Assembly (NCBI GenBank): GCA_030765065.1
Contig: CM060981.1
Span: 224,385,152 to 224,449,151, forward strand
From: Deroplatys truncata
Lineage: Eukaryota > Arthropoda > Insecta > Mantodea > Mantidae
Length of the DNA stretch: 64,000 nucleotides
Direction of reading: 5' to 3'
Shown here piece by piece: positions 9,943 to 21,209 of this stretch (within the stretch, counting starts at the first letter, position 1; each line of letters opens with the position of its first letter). The notes below the pieces were generated by a model. The model was not told the origin of the DNA. It was given only the letters and a program-made list of their open reading frames with translations, and did not search any database. The translations under genes were made by a program, and so were the position numbers.

Positions 9943-11704
9943 ACTTTCTCTACTATGTATAGTAAGTAGGGGAAGTATTGCATTCCAACCAACAATTCAA
10001 TGTCGAGATTTCACCGTAAATACATGTTTTGAGACACCCTGAATAAGAAAAATCTGATGTGTTACACTCACATGACTTTCTCTACTCTTGTACAAACTAT
10101 TTTTACAAACGCTTATTCTCCATCTACTTCATGTTAATCGAGATAAACATTTGCAGACTCTATCTTATTGCTAAGTTTCTTGTAGATGTAAGGGGAATAT
10201 ATATTTACAAGGGCAATATAGAAATACAGTAGCCTTTAAGCACATACATATATCTTAATAGCTGGTTGCTAGGTGCAGCACCATTCCCTTTGCCACAGAT
10301 TAATACTCTTTGCATATCCAAGACAAAAAAATGAATAACGAATTCCCATTTGAGAAAATAAGTATTGAAAAATTTAAGGGAATAACAAGCAATATCTCGA
10401 AAATGGTTCACTCAACAAAAAAATGTATATGACATAAATTGTGTATTTTAAGGCGATCTACATTTTTTGTGTAGTAAAATTTTGTCTATCTCTTATGGTT
10501 TACCAGTTATGCAAAAGTCGTTCACAATGGAGAACACTTTTGGAAACATTCCCAGAAAATTCAAGATACACATTTTGTCATGAAAATATCTTAAACATAT
10601 GATATTTTAATCAAAATCGTTAGAGCCATTTTTGAGAAAATTAAACTTTTCGAAAAATCTTCCATGTAAAGGGTAATTTGGGGTGGGGGGATTTTCTTGA
10701 AAACCTTCGTGTCGCATCTCTGGAAGATACTGAACCTAAATACCAAGTTTGGGGTTTATCTGACTGTTCGTTCCTGAGTTATGCTGTTCACAGACAGACA
10801 CACACACAGACAGACACACAGACACACACAGGACATGTTTCCAAAAATGCTATTTTTGGATTCAGGGGATCTCAAAACATGTATTTCCGGTGAAATCTCG
10901 GTATCGAATTTTTGGGTGGAATACAATACTTCCCCTACTTACTGTACGTAATAGAGAAAGTAAAAAAAGCATTTTTAGAAAAAGGTCCGTGTGTGGACAG
11001 CATAACTCAAAAACGAAAAGTCGGATAAATACCAAACTTGGTATTTAGGTTCATTACCTTACAAAAAAACGAAACAAAGATTTTAAACAAAATTCCCCCA
11101 TACCAGACTAATCTTTACATGTAACATATTTAGAAAATTTTGATTTTCTAAAAAGTGGCACCAACGATTTTGATATGTCATATATTAAAAACATTTACAT
11201 GAAAAATAAAAATGTATGTCTTGAATTTTCTGGGAATAGCCTGTGAAGTCCACTTCATTTGGAAGAAATTTTGTATAATCTTGTATATCTGCAAAGGTTA
11301 AGCATAGAGGAAAACGTACTACACAGAAAATGTAGATCTCTTTAAAACACACAATTTATCTCAAATAAGCTTTTTTGTGGCATAAGCCACTTCTGAGATA
11401 TCTGTTGTTAAATATTCCAACTGTTCATTTCTTGGTCATTCTTCTAAGTCCTTTCAACATTCAGTTGTTTCTCGCGATGTCATGGAAACAGTATGGCATT
11501 TTATGGCCAGTGTATACTGTCCGGTTGTTAAACATTTGACTATGGCTGCTCCCTTTGTATGTATAGCCAAATATGTAATGTAGCTAATTCCGCAAAAGCT
11601 TAATTGTAGACGGTAGACGGAAAAATAAGCTTTAGCAATAGTTTGCATACTCATTAATAAACGATAGAGGGTAGAGAAAGTCATGTGAATGTATCACATC
11701 AGAT
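9943..11704 (+). mobile_element. HINE-like element, diverged subfamily B, split by a nested copy
   Basis: The head (actttctctactatgtatag, 9943) and the first 108 bp are followed by an inserted reverse copy at 10052-10961. The element resumes at aaaaaagcatttttag and runs to the tail hairpin at 11681-11704. Subfamily B has its own interior (ttcctt-free, with tgtggcataagcca, cattcagttgtttctcgcg and tttggctatacat-like blocks), shared with 21210-22095, 32633-33515, 37160-38051 and 46978-48925. The tail stem is ATGTGA/TCACAT here. The uninterrupted sequence at 37258-37280 gives the empty site. Confidence 0.8.
10052..10961 (-). mobile_element. HINE-like element nested in subfamily B copy
   Basis: Complete reverse copy of 910 bp from atctgatgtgttacactc to the head palindrome and gagaaagt, inserted in an A run (gaataagaaaa / aaaaaagcattttt). 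The internal (AC)n/(AGAC)n tract lies at about 10795-10830. The frame at 10678-10893 is the recurrent shadow reading through the tract. Confidence 0.85.
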
Positions 11705-11870
11705 TTTATATGTATATAAAAGTTTATATTCCATAAAACTGTTAAAATAACTACTCATTTAAAATGCCGGTTAAAAAACAAAATCACGGGAACGCTTGTT
11801 AACCAGTCAAGTATAGAACTTATACTTAGAATTCACAAACTACCATAATTTCGTCTTTACAGATTGTTTT

Positions 11871-12809
11871 ACTTTCTCTACTACATATAGTAAGTAGGGG
11901 AAGTATTGTATTCCACCCAAAAACTCGATACCGAGATTTCACCGGAAATATATGTTTTGAGACCCCCTGAATCCAAAAAAAGCATTTTTGGAAACATTTC
12001 CGTGTGTGTGTCTTGAACAGCATAACTCAGAAACAAACAGTCGGATAAACACCAAACTTGGTATTTAGGTTCAGTATCTTCCAGAGATGCGACACGAAGG
12101 TTTTCAAGAAAATCCCCCCACCCCAGAATACTCTTTACATGGAACATTTTTCGAAAATTTTAATTTTCTCAAAAATGGCTCTAACGATTTTGATTAAAAT
12201 ATCATATGTTTAAGATATTTTCATGGTAATTAAAACGTATATCTTAAATTTTCTGAGAATGTCTCCAAAAGTATTCTTCATTATGAACGACTTTTGCATA
12301 ACTGGTAAACCATAAGAGATAGACAAAATTTTACTACACAAAAAATGTAGATCGCGTTAAAATACACAATTTATGTCATATATTTTTTGTTGAGTGAACC
12401 ATTTTCGAGATATTGCTTGTTCTTACCTTAAATTTCTCAATATTTATATTCTCAAATGGGAATTCGTTATTCATTTTTTGTCTTGGTTATGCAAAGAGTA
12501 TTAATCTGTGGCAAAGAGAATGGTGCTGCACATAGCAACCAGCTATTAAGATATATGTCTATGCTTAAAGGCTACTGTATTCTAAATTGCCCTTGCAAAT
12601 ACAAAACAAGGGGAACATAGTATGCCTTAAGCGATAGTCAAATATTTTTAGAACTGGTCGCTATGTGTAAAATGTAATTCTCTTTGCATGTCAAAAGATC
12701 GTTTCTGCAAATGTTTATCTTGATTAATATGAAATAGATGGAGAATAAGAGTTTGTAAAAATAGTTTGCACAAGAGTAGAGAAAGTCACGTGAGTGTAAC
12801 ACATCAGAT
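11871..12809 (+). mobile_element. HINE-like element, full length
   Basis: Head actttctctactacatatag at 11871, short TG tract near 12002, tail gtagagaaagtcacgtgag to atcagat at 12809; 939 bp. The tail stem is intact on the distal side. It sits after a T run (gattgtttt). Non-coding; minus-strand frames at 11826-12147 are shadows. Confidence 0.85.
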
Positions 12810-13649
12810 GTTTTTTTATTCTTGGAATCATAATTATGGAGCTTTGTTGCATTTTATTCTTCTGTACTGCACCTGACTGCATATCACGACCGAATAATAT
12901 CTTATTACACATGATTCTGGTAATGGGATGATTTTAAGATATGGTAAACTCTAACTCACGAAACCAATGCTAATCTAATCTAACCACACAAAGCCTCGGA
13001 AAGGCTAGGAGCAGACTTGAAAACATCGAGCTATGAAATTTGCCAATAGATGGTAGAAAACCATATGGGCAAACTGAATTAAGCAGTAAAAGCTAGCTAG
13101 CAAGAACTAGGTGGTTTTTAGCACTTGCTAAAATCAAGGTGAATCAGCTTTTTCTAAAGTTGATTAGTAAGTGCTAGGCCACCCGAAAAGTGTCTCAGGC
13201 AAATACTTAGCAACTAATATTTGCTAACGTATATATTCGGTAATTCATGCACATAACCCTGATTCAGCACTTTCCTCACTTTGCCTATTACCTTTTCATT
13301 TCGTGATACTATATCAATGTAACTTCATACATTAGAATTTAGCACATATTTTACTTCTGGTTATTGTCATACACAAATTATATACTTCCTTAATATTCAG
13401 TCTGTTGGTACTAAAATTTCAGATTAGTACATTGTCATTGTATTGTATAGACAATGTTTGTCTCTTGCGGTTAGAGCCGACACTAACTTAGGTCATTTCG
13501 TATTTACTGTTGGCACAATGTGATCATCTGATAAAATTTTGAAAATGTAACTGGGAAGTAGCTGAACAGAGCTTTGTTGTTGAGACTGGTTGACAAATAT
13601 TCTGTCATATTTGAGAAATCACAGGCACCTTCAATTGTGTCTTAAAAAA
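12810..13649. other. Unassigned stretch
   Basis: No gene or window-internal repeat recognised. Repeated short words (agcactt/agtgcta, agctagctag) are seen near 13090-13170 but no clear element. Confidence 0.35.
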
Positions 13650-14198
13650 ATCTGATGTGTTACACTCACATGACTTTCTCTACTCTTGTACAATATATTT
13701 TTACAAACGTTTATTCTGCATCTATTTTATGTTAATCGAGATAAACATTTGCAGAAACTATCTTATGCAATTCAGAATGAAGAGGACTTTTGGGGACATT
13801 CCCAGAAAATTCAAGATATGCATTTCATTTGCCATGAAAATATCTTAAATGTATGATGCTTTAATCCAAAATCGTTAGAGCCATTTTTGAGAAAAACAAC
13901 ATTTTCGAAAAAAATGTTCCATGTATAGGGTAGTCTGCAGTGGGGTTTTCTTGAAAATCTTCATGTCGCATCCTTGGAAGGAACTAAACTCAAATACCAA
14001 ATTGGGTATTTATCCGACTTTTCGCTTTTGAGTTATGTTGCTCACAGATAGACAGACATACACACACGGACATGTTTCCAAAAATGCTTTATTTGGATTC
14101 AGGGCACCTCAAAACTTGTATTTCTGGTGAAATATCGGAGCCAAATTTTTGGGTGGATTGTAATACTTTCCATACTTAGTATACGTAGTAGAGAAAGT
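13650..14198 (-). mobile_element. HINE-like element with internal deletion
   Basis: Tail end atctgatgtgttacactc at 13650, head end gtagtagagaaagt at 14198. Compared with full copies about 340 bp are missing near 13768, between the cagaaactatctta part of the tail and the gaagaggacttttgggg block. The (AC)n tract is reduced to acacacac near 14065. Confidence 0.8.
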
Positions 14199-14723
14199 AA
14201 GAATGGGTTTTAGAATGCCTACAGAAATTGGAGCGCTCGATTCTCGATTGTATACATATAGAAATAAAAAAGCTGCACGTATATACAGGATGAATCACCT
14301 AAAACTTGCACCGCAAATATTTCGGAAAATAAAAATGCTATTGATGTGCAGTTTTCAGCCTTGAGTGGTAGTCAGGGGCTCGTACATTTAACCTATAAAC
14401 AGATTTTAATAATACTGAGAAAGTGTATTTTTTGAGCAAACATACAATTTTTTAAATGGAACAAAGACTAGTTACATAACAGAATAAAGGTAGGGTAAAT
14501 TGGAATGTCAATGGTCTTTGTTGCAGGATTATAGTGCAAGTGGTTTACGAGAAATCGTATTTTGAAAAGTTTCCACCGCGACAATTGTTTGTCCCATTCA
14601 ACCTGCTTAGTTGCTAGGTACGATGTTATGTTTGTTTGCATTGTGTTTTCTGTTCAGTGATTGCATTGCGACTTTCTGGTCAGTAAGTTTGTGACAGTTC
14701 AAGCAGTAAATCGTGAGTGGAAG

Positions 14724-14898
14724 ATGGGGTTTACTAAGGCAGAAAAAGCCAACATGCTCATGGTGTATCGAGAGTGTAGGAAGAATGCAGTTTGTTCCTG
14801 TACGCTGTATGCATGCTAGAACGTGTGCAGCAGTCTTTCCATAGCAGACTGGAAGCGTGTATTGAAGTTACCGCTGGTCATTTTGAACACAATCTTTG
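14724..14898 (+). pseudogene. Transposase remnant, N- and C-terminal ends fused by deletion
   Basis: Begins MGFTKAEKANMLMVYREC, the N-terminal part found at 23610 in the related element, and jumps to the last codons of the same transposase (ending near TGA 14896-14898). The junction lies in the shared word atgc (near 14811), with about 870 bp missing relative to the other copy, including the whole DDE catalytic core. Such microhomology deletions are expected from interrupted gap repair after excision. Non-functional, but able to be mobilised in trans while its ends were intact. Confidence 0.8.
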
Positions 14899-15231
14899 AA
14901 GGGCTACGTTCTCCTTACTTGTAAGAATCCACAGAAATATTGTTATTCCCTTTTGTTTTTCTTTAGTTTGTGCTACCACAGGTTGTACCATTAGTGTCGG
15001 TGCGTAAAAGTTTCAAAATAAGATTTCTCGTAAACCACTTGCACTAGAATCTTACAACAAACGCCACCGACATTCTAGTTTACCCTACCTTTATTCTGTT
15101 GATGTAACTAGGCGTTGTTCCATTTAAAAAATTGTATGTTTGCTCAAAAAATATACTTCCTCAGTATTATTAAAATATGTTTATAGGCTACATGTACGAG
15201 CCACTGACTACCAATCAATGCTGTGAAAACT

Positions 15232-15949
15232 TGTAGCGGGAACTATGATATATAGGGAACGTAAATGTAATAGGAAATAAGCTGAGTATTGTAACATATA
15301 TGTAAGATGTGAAGCTAGCTAGCCGTGAGAAGAGAAACAGGCAGGTAGAAAGGGGTTTAGGTCTGGCAACACAGCTAAACAGTCACAGGCACGGAGAGAG
15401 ATAGCAATAAGATAGAAAGAGAGGGAGAGAGATTTTGACACCTTGGAAATCCCAAACTTGCCAAGACTGCAGATTTGGAGGCAAATGTTTTCATAGCACG
15501 CTTAGGGGAGAACCAATAACAGAAAAGATTAGAAAATAGCTAGGCGAACTTAGCGTCCCCTAAGCGAGGATAAAAGCGCAAAAAAGCTGTTCTTTTTTCG
15601 TCTGGTCCTGAAGAAGAGGTAACAATTCACGCCATGTTTGTGGCGATGCGTGTGAAGTTAGATATAGGAGACACAGCTAGCTTGGGGAGGTAAATTTTTT
15701 AAGATAGGCCCCTTTGAATTGTATATAGATTTAAAACACACGGCTAGCGGCCTCACAAAACAGTATTATCATAATGCAATAAATTAAAGGTCAAGTTATC
15801 TGGAGTTTTATTTTGTTTACCGTCACCACACCCTGGGAAAGAGTTTAGAAATAGGGCAACACACAAGTGTGCTAGGCTTGAATTCCAGGAACCAGCCGCC
15901 GACAGCTCCAAGAAGGAAGGAAGACGACGCCACGAGGAGGTCCGTCGCA
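15232..15949 (+). mobile_element. Solo LTR nested in the transposon's right arm
   Basis: 718 bp that are absent from the homologous arm at 24970-24985. It begins TGTAGCGGGAACTATG, ends GTCCGTCGCA, and is flanked by the direct repeat AACT (15228-15231 and 15950-15953). TG...CA ends, a short target duplication, a TATA-like gataaaag near 15569 and an AATAAA near 15778 fit an LTR left after recombination between two LTRs, of Ty3/gypsy or BEL type. No internal gag/pol remains. A 5 bp duplication (AAACT) is also possible, at the cost of the terminal CA. Strand is taken from the signals. Confidence 0.75.
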
Positions 15950-16054
15950 AACTGCACATAAATAGCACTTTCCATTTCCAAATATTTGCGGTGAAAATTT
16001 TAGGTGATTCACCCTGTATATATACATTTATATATATTTACACACATACACACA

Positions 16055-16490
16055 CAAGGCAGCCGAAAGGGTTGCCCCAATATAAATGTGCAGGCTGCTT
16101 GGGATGCAGCAGAAAAAGTTACGCGTATATCTGTTGAATGGCCTGGAAGTGTTCATGATGCCAGGGTTTACAGAAGCTGCCCAGTTAGAGGATTAATATT
16201 CCAGTTTAATGAAACAACTGGTTTATTGTGTGACTCGTTATGGACTATCCCTTGGCTCATTATACCCTTCAAACTACCATGAAATGAAGATGAGAGGTAT
16301 TCTAATTTGATTCATTTCAGGAAAAGGATCATGATTGAAAAGGTATTTAGACAAACGAATAAAAAGGTTTCCAATCCTTAGCAACAGAATTAAGAGTATA
16401 GCTTGAAAATATTACAAAAATGGTGATGTCCTGTACTGGTTACAAATGTAGCAGAGAATTTAAATGATACTTTTATATTGACGAGGACGA
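16055..16490 (+). pseudogene. PIF/Harbinger transposase fragment
   Basis: The reading NINVQAAWDAAEKVTRISVE followed by WPGSVHDARVYRSCPVRG and GLLCDSLW..PWLIIPFKLP matches the DDE_Tnp_4 nuclease of PIF/Harbinger transposons (NVQxxxD, WPGSxHDxRV, DSxY..PxLxxPF), as in HARBI1-like proteins. Weak continuation to about 16490 (IMIEKVFRQ, LENITKMVM) corresponds to the C-terminal part, broken by stops and frame changes. The N-terminal third and the partner Myb-like ORF are missing. It starts just beyond the right end of the long-TIR transposon. Confidence 0.75.
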
Positions 16491-16918
16491 AATGGAAGAA
16501 AATTACGTTTATGAGGAACGGTATTATATTCAATATGTTATCGGTCTTAGAAACATATAAAACAATTAATTAAGCAATGTAAAAATGTATTAACTCTAAA
16601 ATATAAACATATTGTAAACTTGTGAAACGCGTTAAGAATAAAAAGAAAATCCCTTTCCAAGTAGCTTATATGAGAGAAAAGGAAATGACTAACAAACTAA
16701 ACAGGAGCGAGATTCACATGCCCTTGCATTAAAACTGTCCGTATATATTATGCTTGTTGAGATTTTGCTTGTTATTATGTTTTTATTTTTATGTCCACTA
16801 TATCTCATTTTGTTGTATTCCATTTTATTATTATTCGTTTTAAGGTTCAAGGGTTAGGATAAGTTGATTAATTTTAAAATTTTGCAATTTACAATTTTAT
16901 ACAAATTGAAACTACTCC
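16491..16918. other. Unassigned AT-rich stretch
   Basis: No gene or repeat recognised. Confidence 0.4.
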
Positions 16919-16920
16919 AA

Positions 16921-17435
16921 GGCCTACCGAGCGGGATGCATAGGCGCTTTTGTCTGTGGCCCGCATTCGGGAGGTCGTGGGTTCGATTCCCGTGGCCGAT
17001 CTTCCTGACCCATGGATTTTTTTCAGGGATTTTCCGGGGTTGCCAGACGAATCCTGGACAGGATTCTCACATCCCCCGAATTTCCTGTCCCTCCATTTCA
17101 TCTCCATTCTCATTTCACTTCATCTTTTATCCGTTGGTCTCTTTCAGGGTTGGAAGTGTCGGCGATGGTATTTTAGTGCAGTGTGGCAGGGGAAAAGCAT
17201 GCTCTTTGTCCCTCTGCTTTCGATTGGCTGTCAGGGTTATCAGAAGGGTCCCCGGCCTACCGGTCTGTCTGGCGGGAAGTCTGTATTTGGAAATTTAGGG
17301 ATCCTGCCATTCCTGTACCGTCGCTCCTGGTTCCGGCCGCCCGGTGTCTCCTCTCGCCTCATCCTTGTGGGGCGCAGGTACAAAATCCGCATACATGGAT
17401 CGGTGCTGGGCCCCCTCCGTAGCCAATCCAAGGCT
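16921..17435 (+). repeat. tRNA-derived SINE, family S1
   Basis: Head ctaccgagcgggatgcatag (A-box region) followed by the perfect B box GGTTCGATTCC at 16980-16990. The body is the same as at 4170-4725: gggattttccggggttgcca, aatttcctgtccctccattt, ctctttcagggttgg. Best-preserved S1 copy in the window. Frames at 16864-17447 are shadows. Confidence 0.8.
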
Positions 17436-17911
17436 TCATACGTTTGAGTACATTTTGATTTTATTTGTTTTGAACTGCTGTAGCAAAACTACTCCCCTTT
17501 CAATTCTAGAACTGATGGAGTCTGGTGTCTTCAATTTCATTGGCTTATAAGTTCTGTCTTCCATGTTTTAGAAGCAGGTATTACTTGTTTCGTTCTTTCC
17601 TCTCTCTATTATTTTGATTGCCCATTTTTTGTACTGCACATGTCCCTGCTCTTGATGAGTTGTCAATCCTCCTTTCTGTTCCTTTAAATAAAGCACCAGG
17701 TGTTTTAAGGAAGACTGGATTTATCTCTTTCTCATCCAGACTACCCTGCATGTCCTTTTCACATTTCTTTCGTTAGATGGCTTTGTTCCCTGATTCCTGT
17801 AAATCTGTCTGTTTCTTCAGAGTCGAGTTTACGTTGTAGCAGTTTCTTAAGCTGGACGACTGCTACTCTTCTTCCAAACTCTTCAATCAGCATCGTCCAA
17901 GCTGTTGTTTT
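17436..17911. other. Unassigned stretch
   Basis: Pyrimidine-rich DNA without a recognisable gene. Some minus-strand wording looks protein-like but carries stops in all frames. Confidence 0.3.
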
Positions 17912-18018
17912 TTATTCTCTACTATGTATAGTGAGTAGGGGAAGCATTGCATTCCAACCAGAAACTCGATAAAGATATTTCACTGGAAATACATGTTTTG
18001 AGGCTCCTGAATACAAAA

Positions 18019-19758
18019 ATCTGATGTGTTATACTCACATGACTATCTCTACTCTTGTACAAACTATTTTTACAAACGCTTATTCTCCATATGCTTCATG
18101 TTAATCGAGATATCGAGATGTTAATCTTATTGCTAATTTTCTTGTAGATGTAAGGGGAATTGCTAGGCTTTAAGCGATAGTCAAATATTTTAAGACCTGG
18201 TTGCTATGTGGAGTATTCCAGTCTCTTTGCATTACCAGGACCAAAAAAAATGAATAACGAATTTCCAATTGAGAAAATAAGTATTGAAAAATTTAAAGGA
18301 ATAACAAACAATATCTCGAAAATGGTTCACTCAAAAGAAAAACTGATGTGTTACACTCACATGACTTTCTCTACTCTTGTACAAACTATTTTTACAAACG
18401 CTTATTCTCCATCTACTTCATGTTAATCGAGATAAACATTTGCAGACTCTATCTTATTGCTAATTTTCTTGTAGATGTAAGGGGAAAATATATTTACAAG
18501 GGCAATATAGAAAAACAGTAGCCTTTAAGCACATACATATCTCTTAATAGCTGGTTGCTAGGTGCAGCACCTTTCCCTTTACCACAGATTATAACTCTTT
18601 GCATATCCAAGACAGAAATTGAATAACAAATTCCCAGTTTAGAAAATAAGTATTGAAAAATTTAAGGGAATAACAAGCAATATCTCGAAAATGGTTCACT
18701 CAACAAAAAATGTATATGACATAAATTGGTATTTTAACGCGATCTACATTTTTGTGTAGTAAAATTTTGTCTATCTCTTATGGTTTACCAGTTATGCAAA
18801 AGTCGTTCACAATGGAGAATACTTTTGGAGAAATTCCCAGAAAATTCAAGATATACATTTTATTTTTCATGAAAATATCTTAAACATATGATATTTTAAT
18901 CAAAATCGTTAGAGCCATTTTTGAGAAAATTAAACATTTCGAAAAATATTCCATGTAAAGGGTAATATGGGGTGGGGGAATTTTCTTGAAAACCTTCGTG
19001 TCGCATCTCTGGAAGATACTTAACCTAAATACCAAGTTTGGTGTTTATCCGACTGTTCGTTTCTGAGTTATGCTGTTCACAGACAGACACACACGCACAG
19101 ACACACACAGGGACATGTTTCCAAAAATGCTTTTTTTGGATTCAAGGTGTCTCAACACATGTATTTCTGGTGAAATCTCGGTATCGAATTTTTGGGTGGA
19201 ATACAATACTTCCCCTACTTACTGTACGTAGTAGAGAAAGTAAAAATGTATATGACTAAATTGGTATTTTAACGCGATCTACATTTTTTGTGTAGTAAAA
19301 TTTTGTCTATCTCTTATGGTTTACCAGTTATGCACACATCGTTCTCAACGAAGAACACTTTTGGAGACATTCCTAGAAAATTCAAGATATACATTTTATT
19401 TGTCATGAAAGTATCTTAAATATATGATATTTTAATCAAAATCGTTAGGGCCATTTCTGAGAAAATTAAAATTTTCGAAAACGTTTTCATGTAAAGGGTA
19501 ATCTGGGGTGGGGGGATTTTCTTGAAAACCTTCGTGTCGCATCTCTGGAAGATATTGAACCAAGTTTCGTGTTTATCCGACTGTTCGTTTCTGAGTTATG
19601 CTATTCACAGACACACAGACACACACGGACATGTTTTCAAAAATACTTTTTTTTAGGATTCAGGGGCCTCAAAACATGTATTTCTGGTGAAATCTCGGTA
19701 TGAAATTTTTGAATGGAATGCAATACTTCCCATACTTACTACGCGTAGTAGAGAAAGT
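18019..19758 (-). mobile_element. HINE-like element, middle of the nest
   Basis: Tail end atctgatgtgttatactc at 18019, interrupted at 18340 in the A run of caaaagaaaa, resuming aaaaatgtatatgacta at 19242 and ending with the head gcgtagtagagaaagt at 19758. Its interior matches the single copy at 25971-26784. Confidence 0.8.
18341..19241 (-). mobile_element. HINE-like element, innermost of the nest
   Basis: Complete 0.9 kb reverse copy from (at)ctgatgtgttacactc to gtagtagagaaagt. Short (AC) tract with agacagacacacacgc near 19080. It splits the middle copy and is therefore younger. Confidence 0.85.
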
Positions 19759-20492
19759 GGAAAAAGTATTTTAGAAGATCCATATCTGTCTGTATCTGAG
19801 TGTTTGTGAACACCATAACCCAAAAACGAAAAGTCGGATAAACACCAAACTTGGTATTTAGGTTTAGTATCTTTCAAAAATAAAACACGAAGATTTCCAA
19901 GGAAACCCCCACCCCAGACTACCCTTTACATGGAACATTTTTCGAAAATGTTGATTTTCTCAAACATGTCTCAAATGATTTTGATTAAAATGTCATATAT
20001 TTAAGATACTTTTATGGCAAATAAAATATATATTTTGAATTCTCTGCGAGAGTCCCCAAAAGTCCTTTTCTTTTTCAGTGGCTTTTGCATAACTGGTAAA
20101 CCGTAAGAGAAAGACGAAATTTTACTGCACAAAAAATGTAGATCGCGTTAAAACACACAATTTATGTCATATACATTTTTGTTGTTGATTGAACCATTTT
20201 CGAGATATTGCTTTTTATTCCCTTAAATTTTCCAATACTTACACTTTTTCTCAAATTCGTTATTCATTTTTTTGTCCTGGTAATGCAAAGAGAATGGAAT
20301 ACTCCACATAGCAACCAGCTCTTAAAATATTTGACTATCGCTTAAAGCCTACCAATTCCCCTTGCATCTACAAGAAAATTAGCAATAAGATTAACATCTG
20401 GATATCTCGATTAACGTGAAGCATATGGAAAATAAGCGTTTGTAAAAATTTGTACAAGAGTAGAGAAAGTCATGTGAGTGTAACACATAAGA

Positions 20493-20729
20493 TTTTTTAT
20501 GTCCTGAGCATGCAAAGAGAATGGAATGCTCCACTTAGCAACCAGCTCTTAAAATATTTGTTTCTCGCTTAAAGCCTACCATATTCCCCTTGTACCTACA
20601 AGAAAACTAGCAATGAGATAGCTTCTGCAAATGTTTATCTGGATTAACATGAAGTAGAAGGAGAATAAGCGTTTGTAAAAGTAGTTTGTACAAGGGTGGA
20701 GAAAGATGTGAATACAACACATCAGATTT
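20493..20729 (+). mobile_element. Orphan HINE-like tail module
   Basis: About 237 bp repeating only the tail part (tttatgtcctgagcatgc, agcaaccagctcttaaaata, attagcaat, ggagaaag, aacacatcagat) directly after the full tail of the outer copy. No matching head lies upstream of 17912. Similar unpaired parts occur at 31140-31370 and 58436-59162. Confidence 0.75.
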
Positions 20730-21036
20730 TCATGTAAGTTGGGCATCATTCATTTCATTCTCCGTTGAAGGAAGAGGTATCCAGCTCTATGTTTATGGAC
20801 AATATGATATATGACCAGATGTAAAATTGTTGTTACCATGTTTCGATGGATGTCGAAATTATTAGCTAAAACTCTGAAAAACCTACTTTAAAAGGAATAT
20901 AAAGATGGTATATCCTTATCATGAAGAAATAAAACGAAACAAAACATTTGCACGACTTAAAATGCCGTTTGTTAGTGTTTAAATTTATTGAGGTTAACTC
21001 CCCCCCCCACATACACACAACAGTGCAGATGCTTAC

Positions 21037-21137
21037 CTGGTTCACCGAAGTAACAACAATATTTTCACCTGAAAAGGGAGAAAGCACACCTCTTTTTGCG
21101 TCGTCGTGCCCCGACAAAAGCACAATCTTTAAAAAAT
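21037..21137 (-). other. Candidate exon (low confidence)
   Basis: On the minus strand a tacactacag acceptor is followed by 101 nt open in one frame (KIVLLSGHDDAKRGVLSPF within it) and a donor CCAG|GTAAGC. The product is not recognised. Such acceptor-donor pairs with an open frame of about 30 codons are expected by chance in 64 kb, so this is only a candidate. Confidence 0.2.
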
Positions 21138-21209
21138 CTGTAGTGTACTTTTAAAATCGTAATAAATGTTTAAACAATCAATTCCCCTGCGTTCAGAGCA
21201 CACCTTCTT

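Larger units (their letters stand above)
14283..16019 (+). mobile_element. Long-TIR Tc1/mariner-type transposon, deletion derivative
   Basis: The left end is tacaggatgaatcaccta and the right end taggtgattcaccctgta. The inverted arms are about 290 bp each (14283-14570, and 15009-15231 plus 15950-16019). TA is present at both flanks (cgta/tata). Between the arms only about 440 bp of transposase sequence remains. The right arm is interrupted by a solo LTR at 15232-15949. A fuller relative with the same right arm is at 23440-25041. Confidence 0.85.
17912..20492 (+). mobile_element. HINE-like element, outermost of a three-deep nest
   Basis: Head 17912-18018 (ttattctctactatgtatag) is separated from its body (19759-20492, resuming ggaaaaagtattttagaag and ending cacataagat) by two further copies in reverse orientation. 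The interruption is in the A run of gaat(ac)aaaa...gta/gcattttt, the same internal site as at 10052. Non-coding. Confidence 0.8.
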
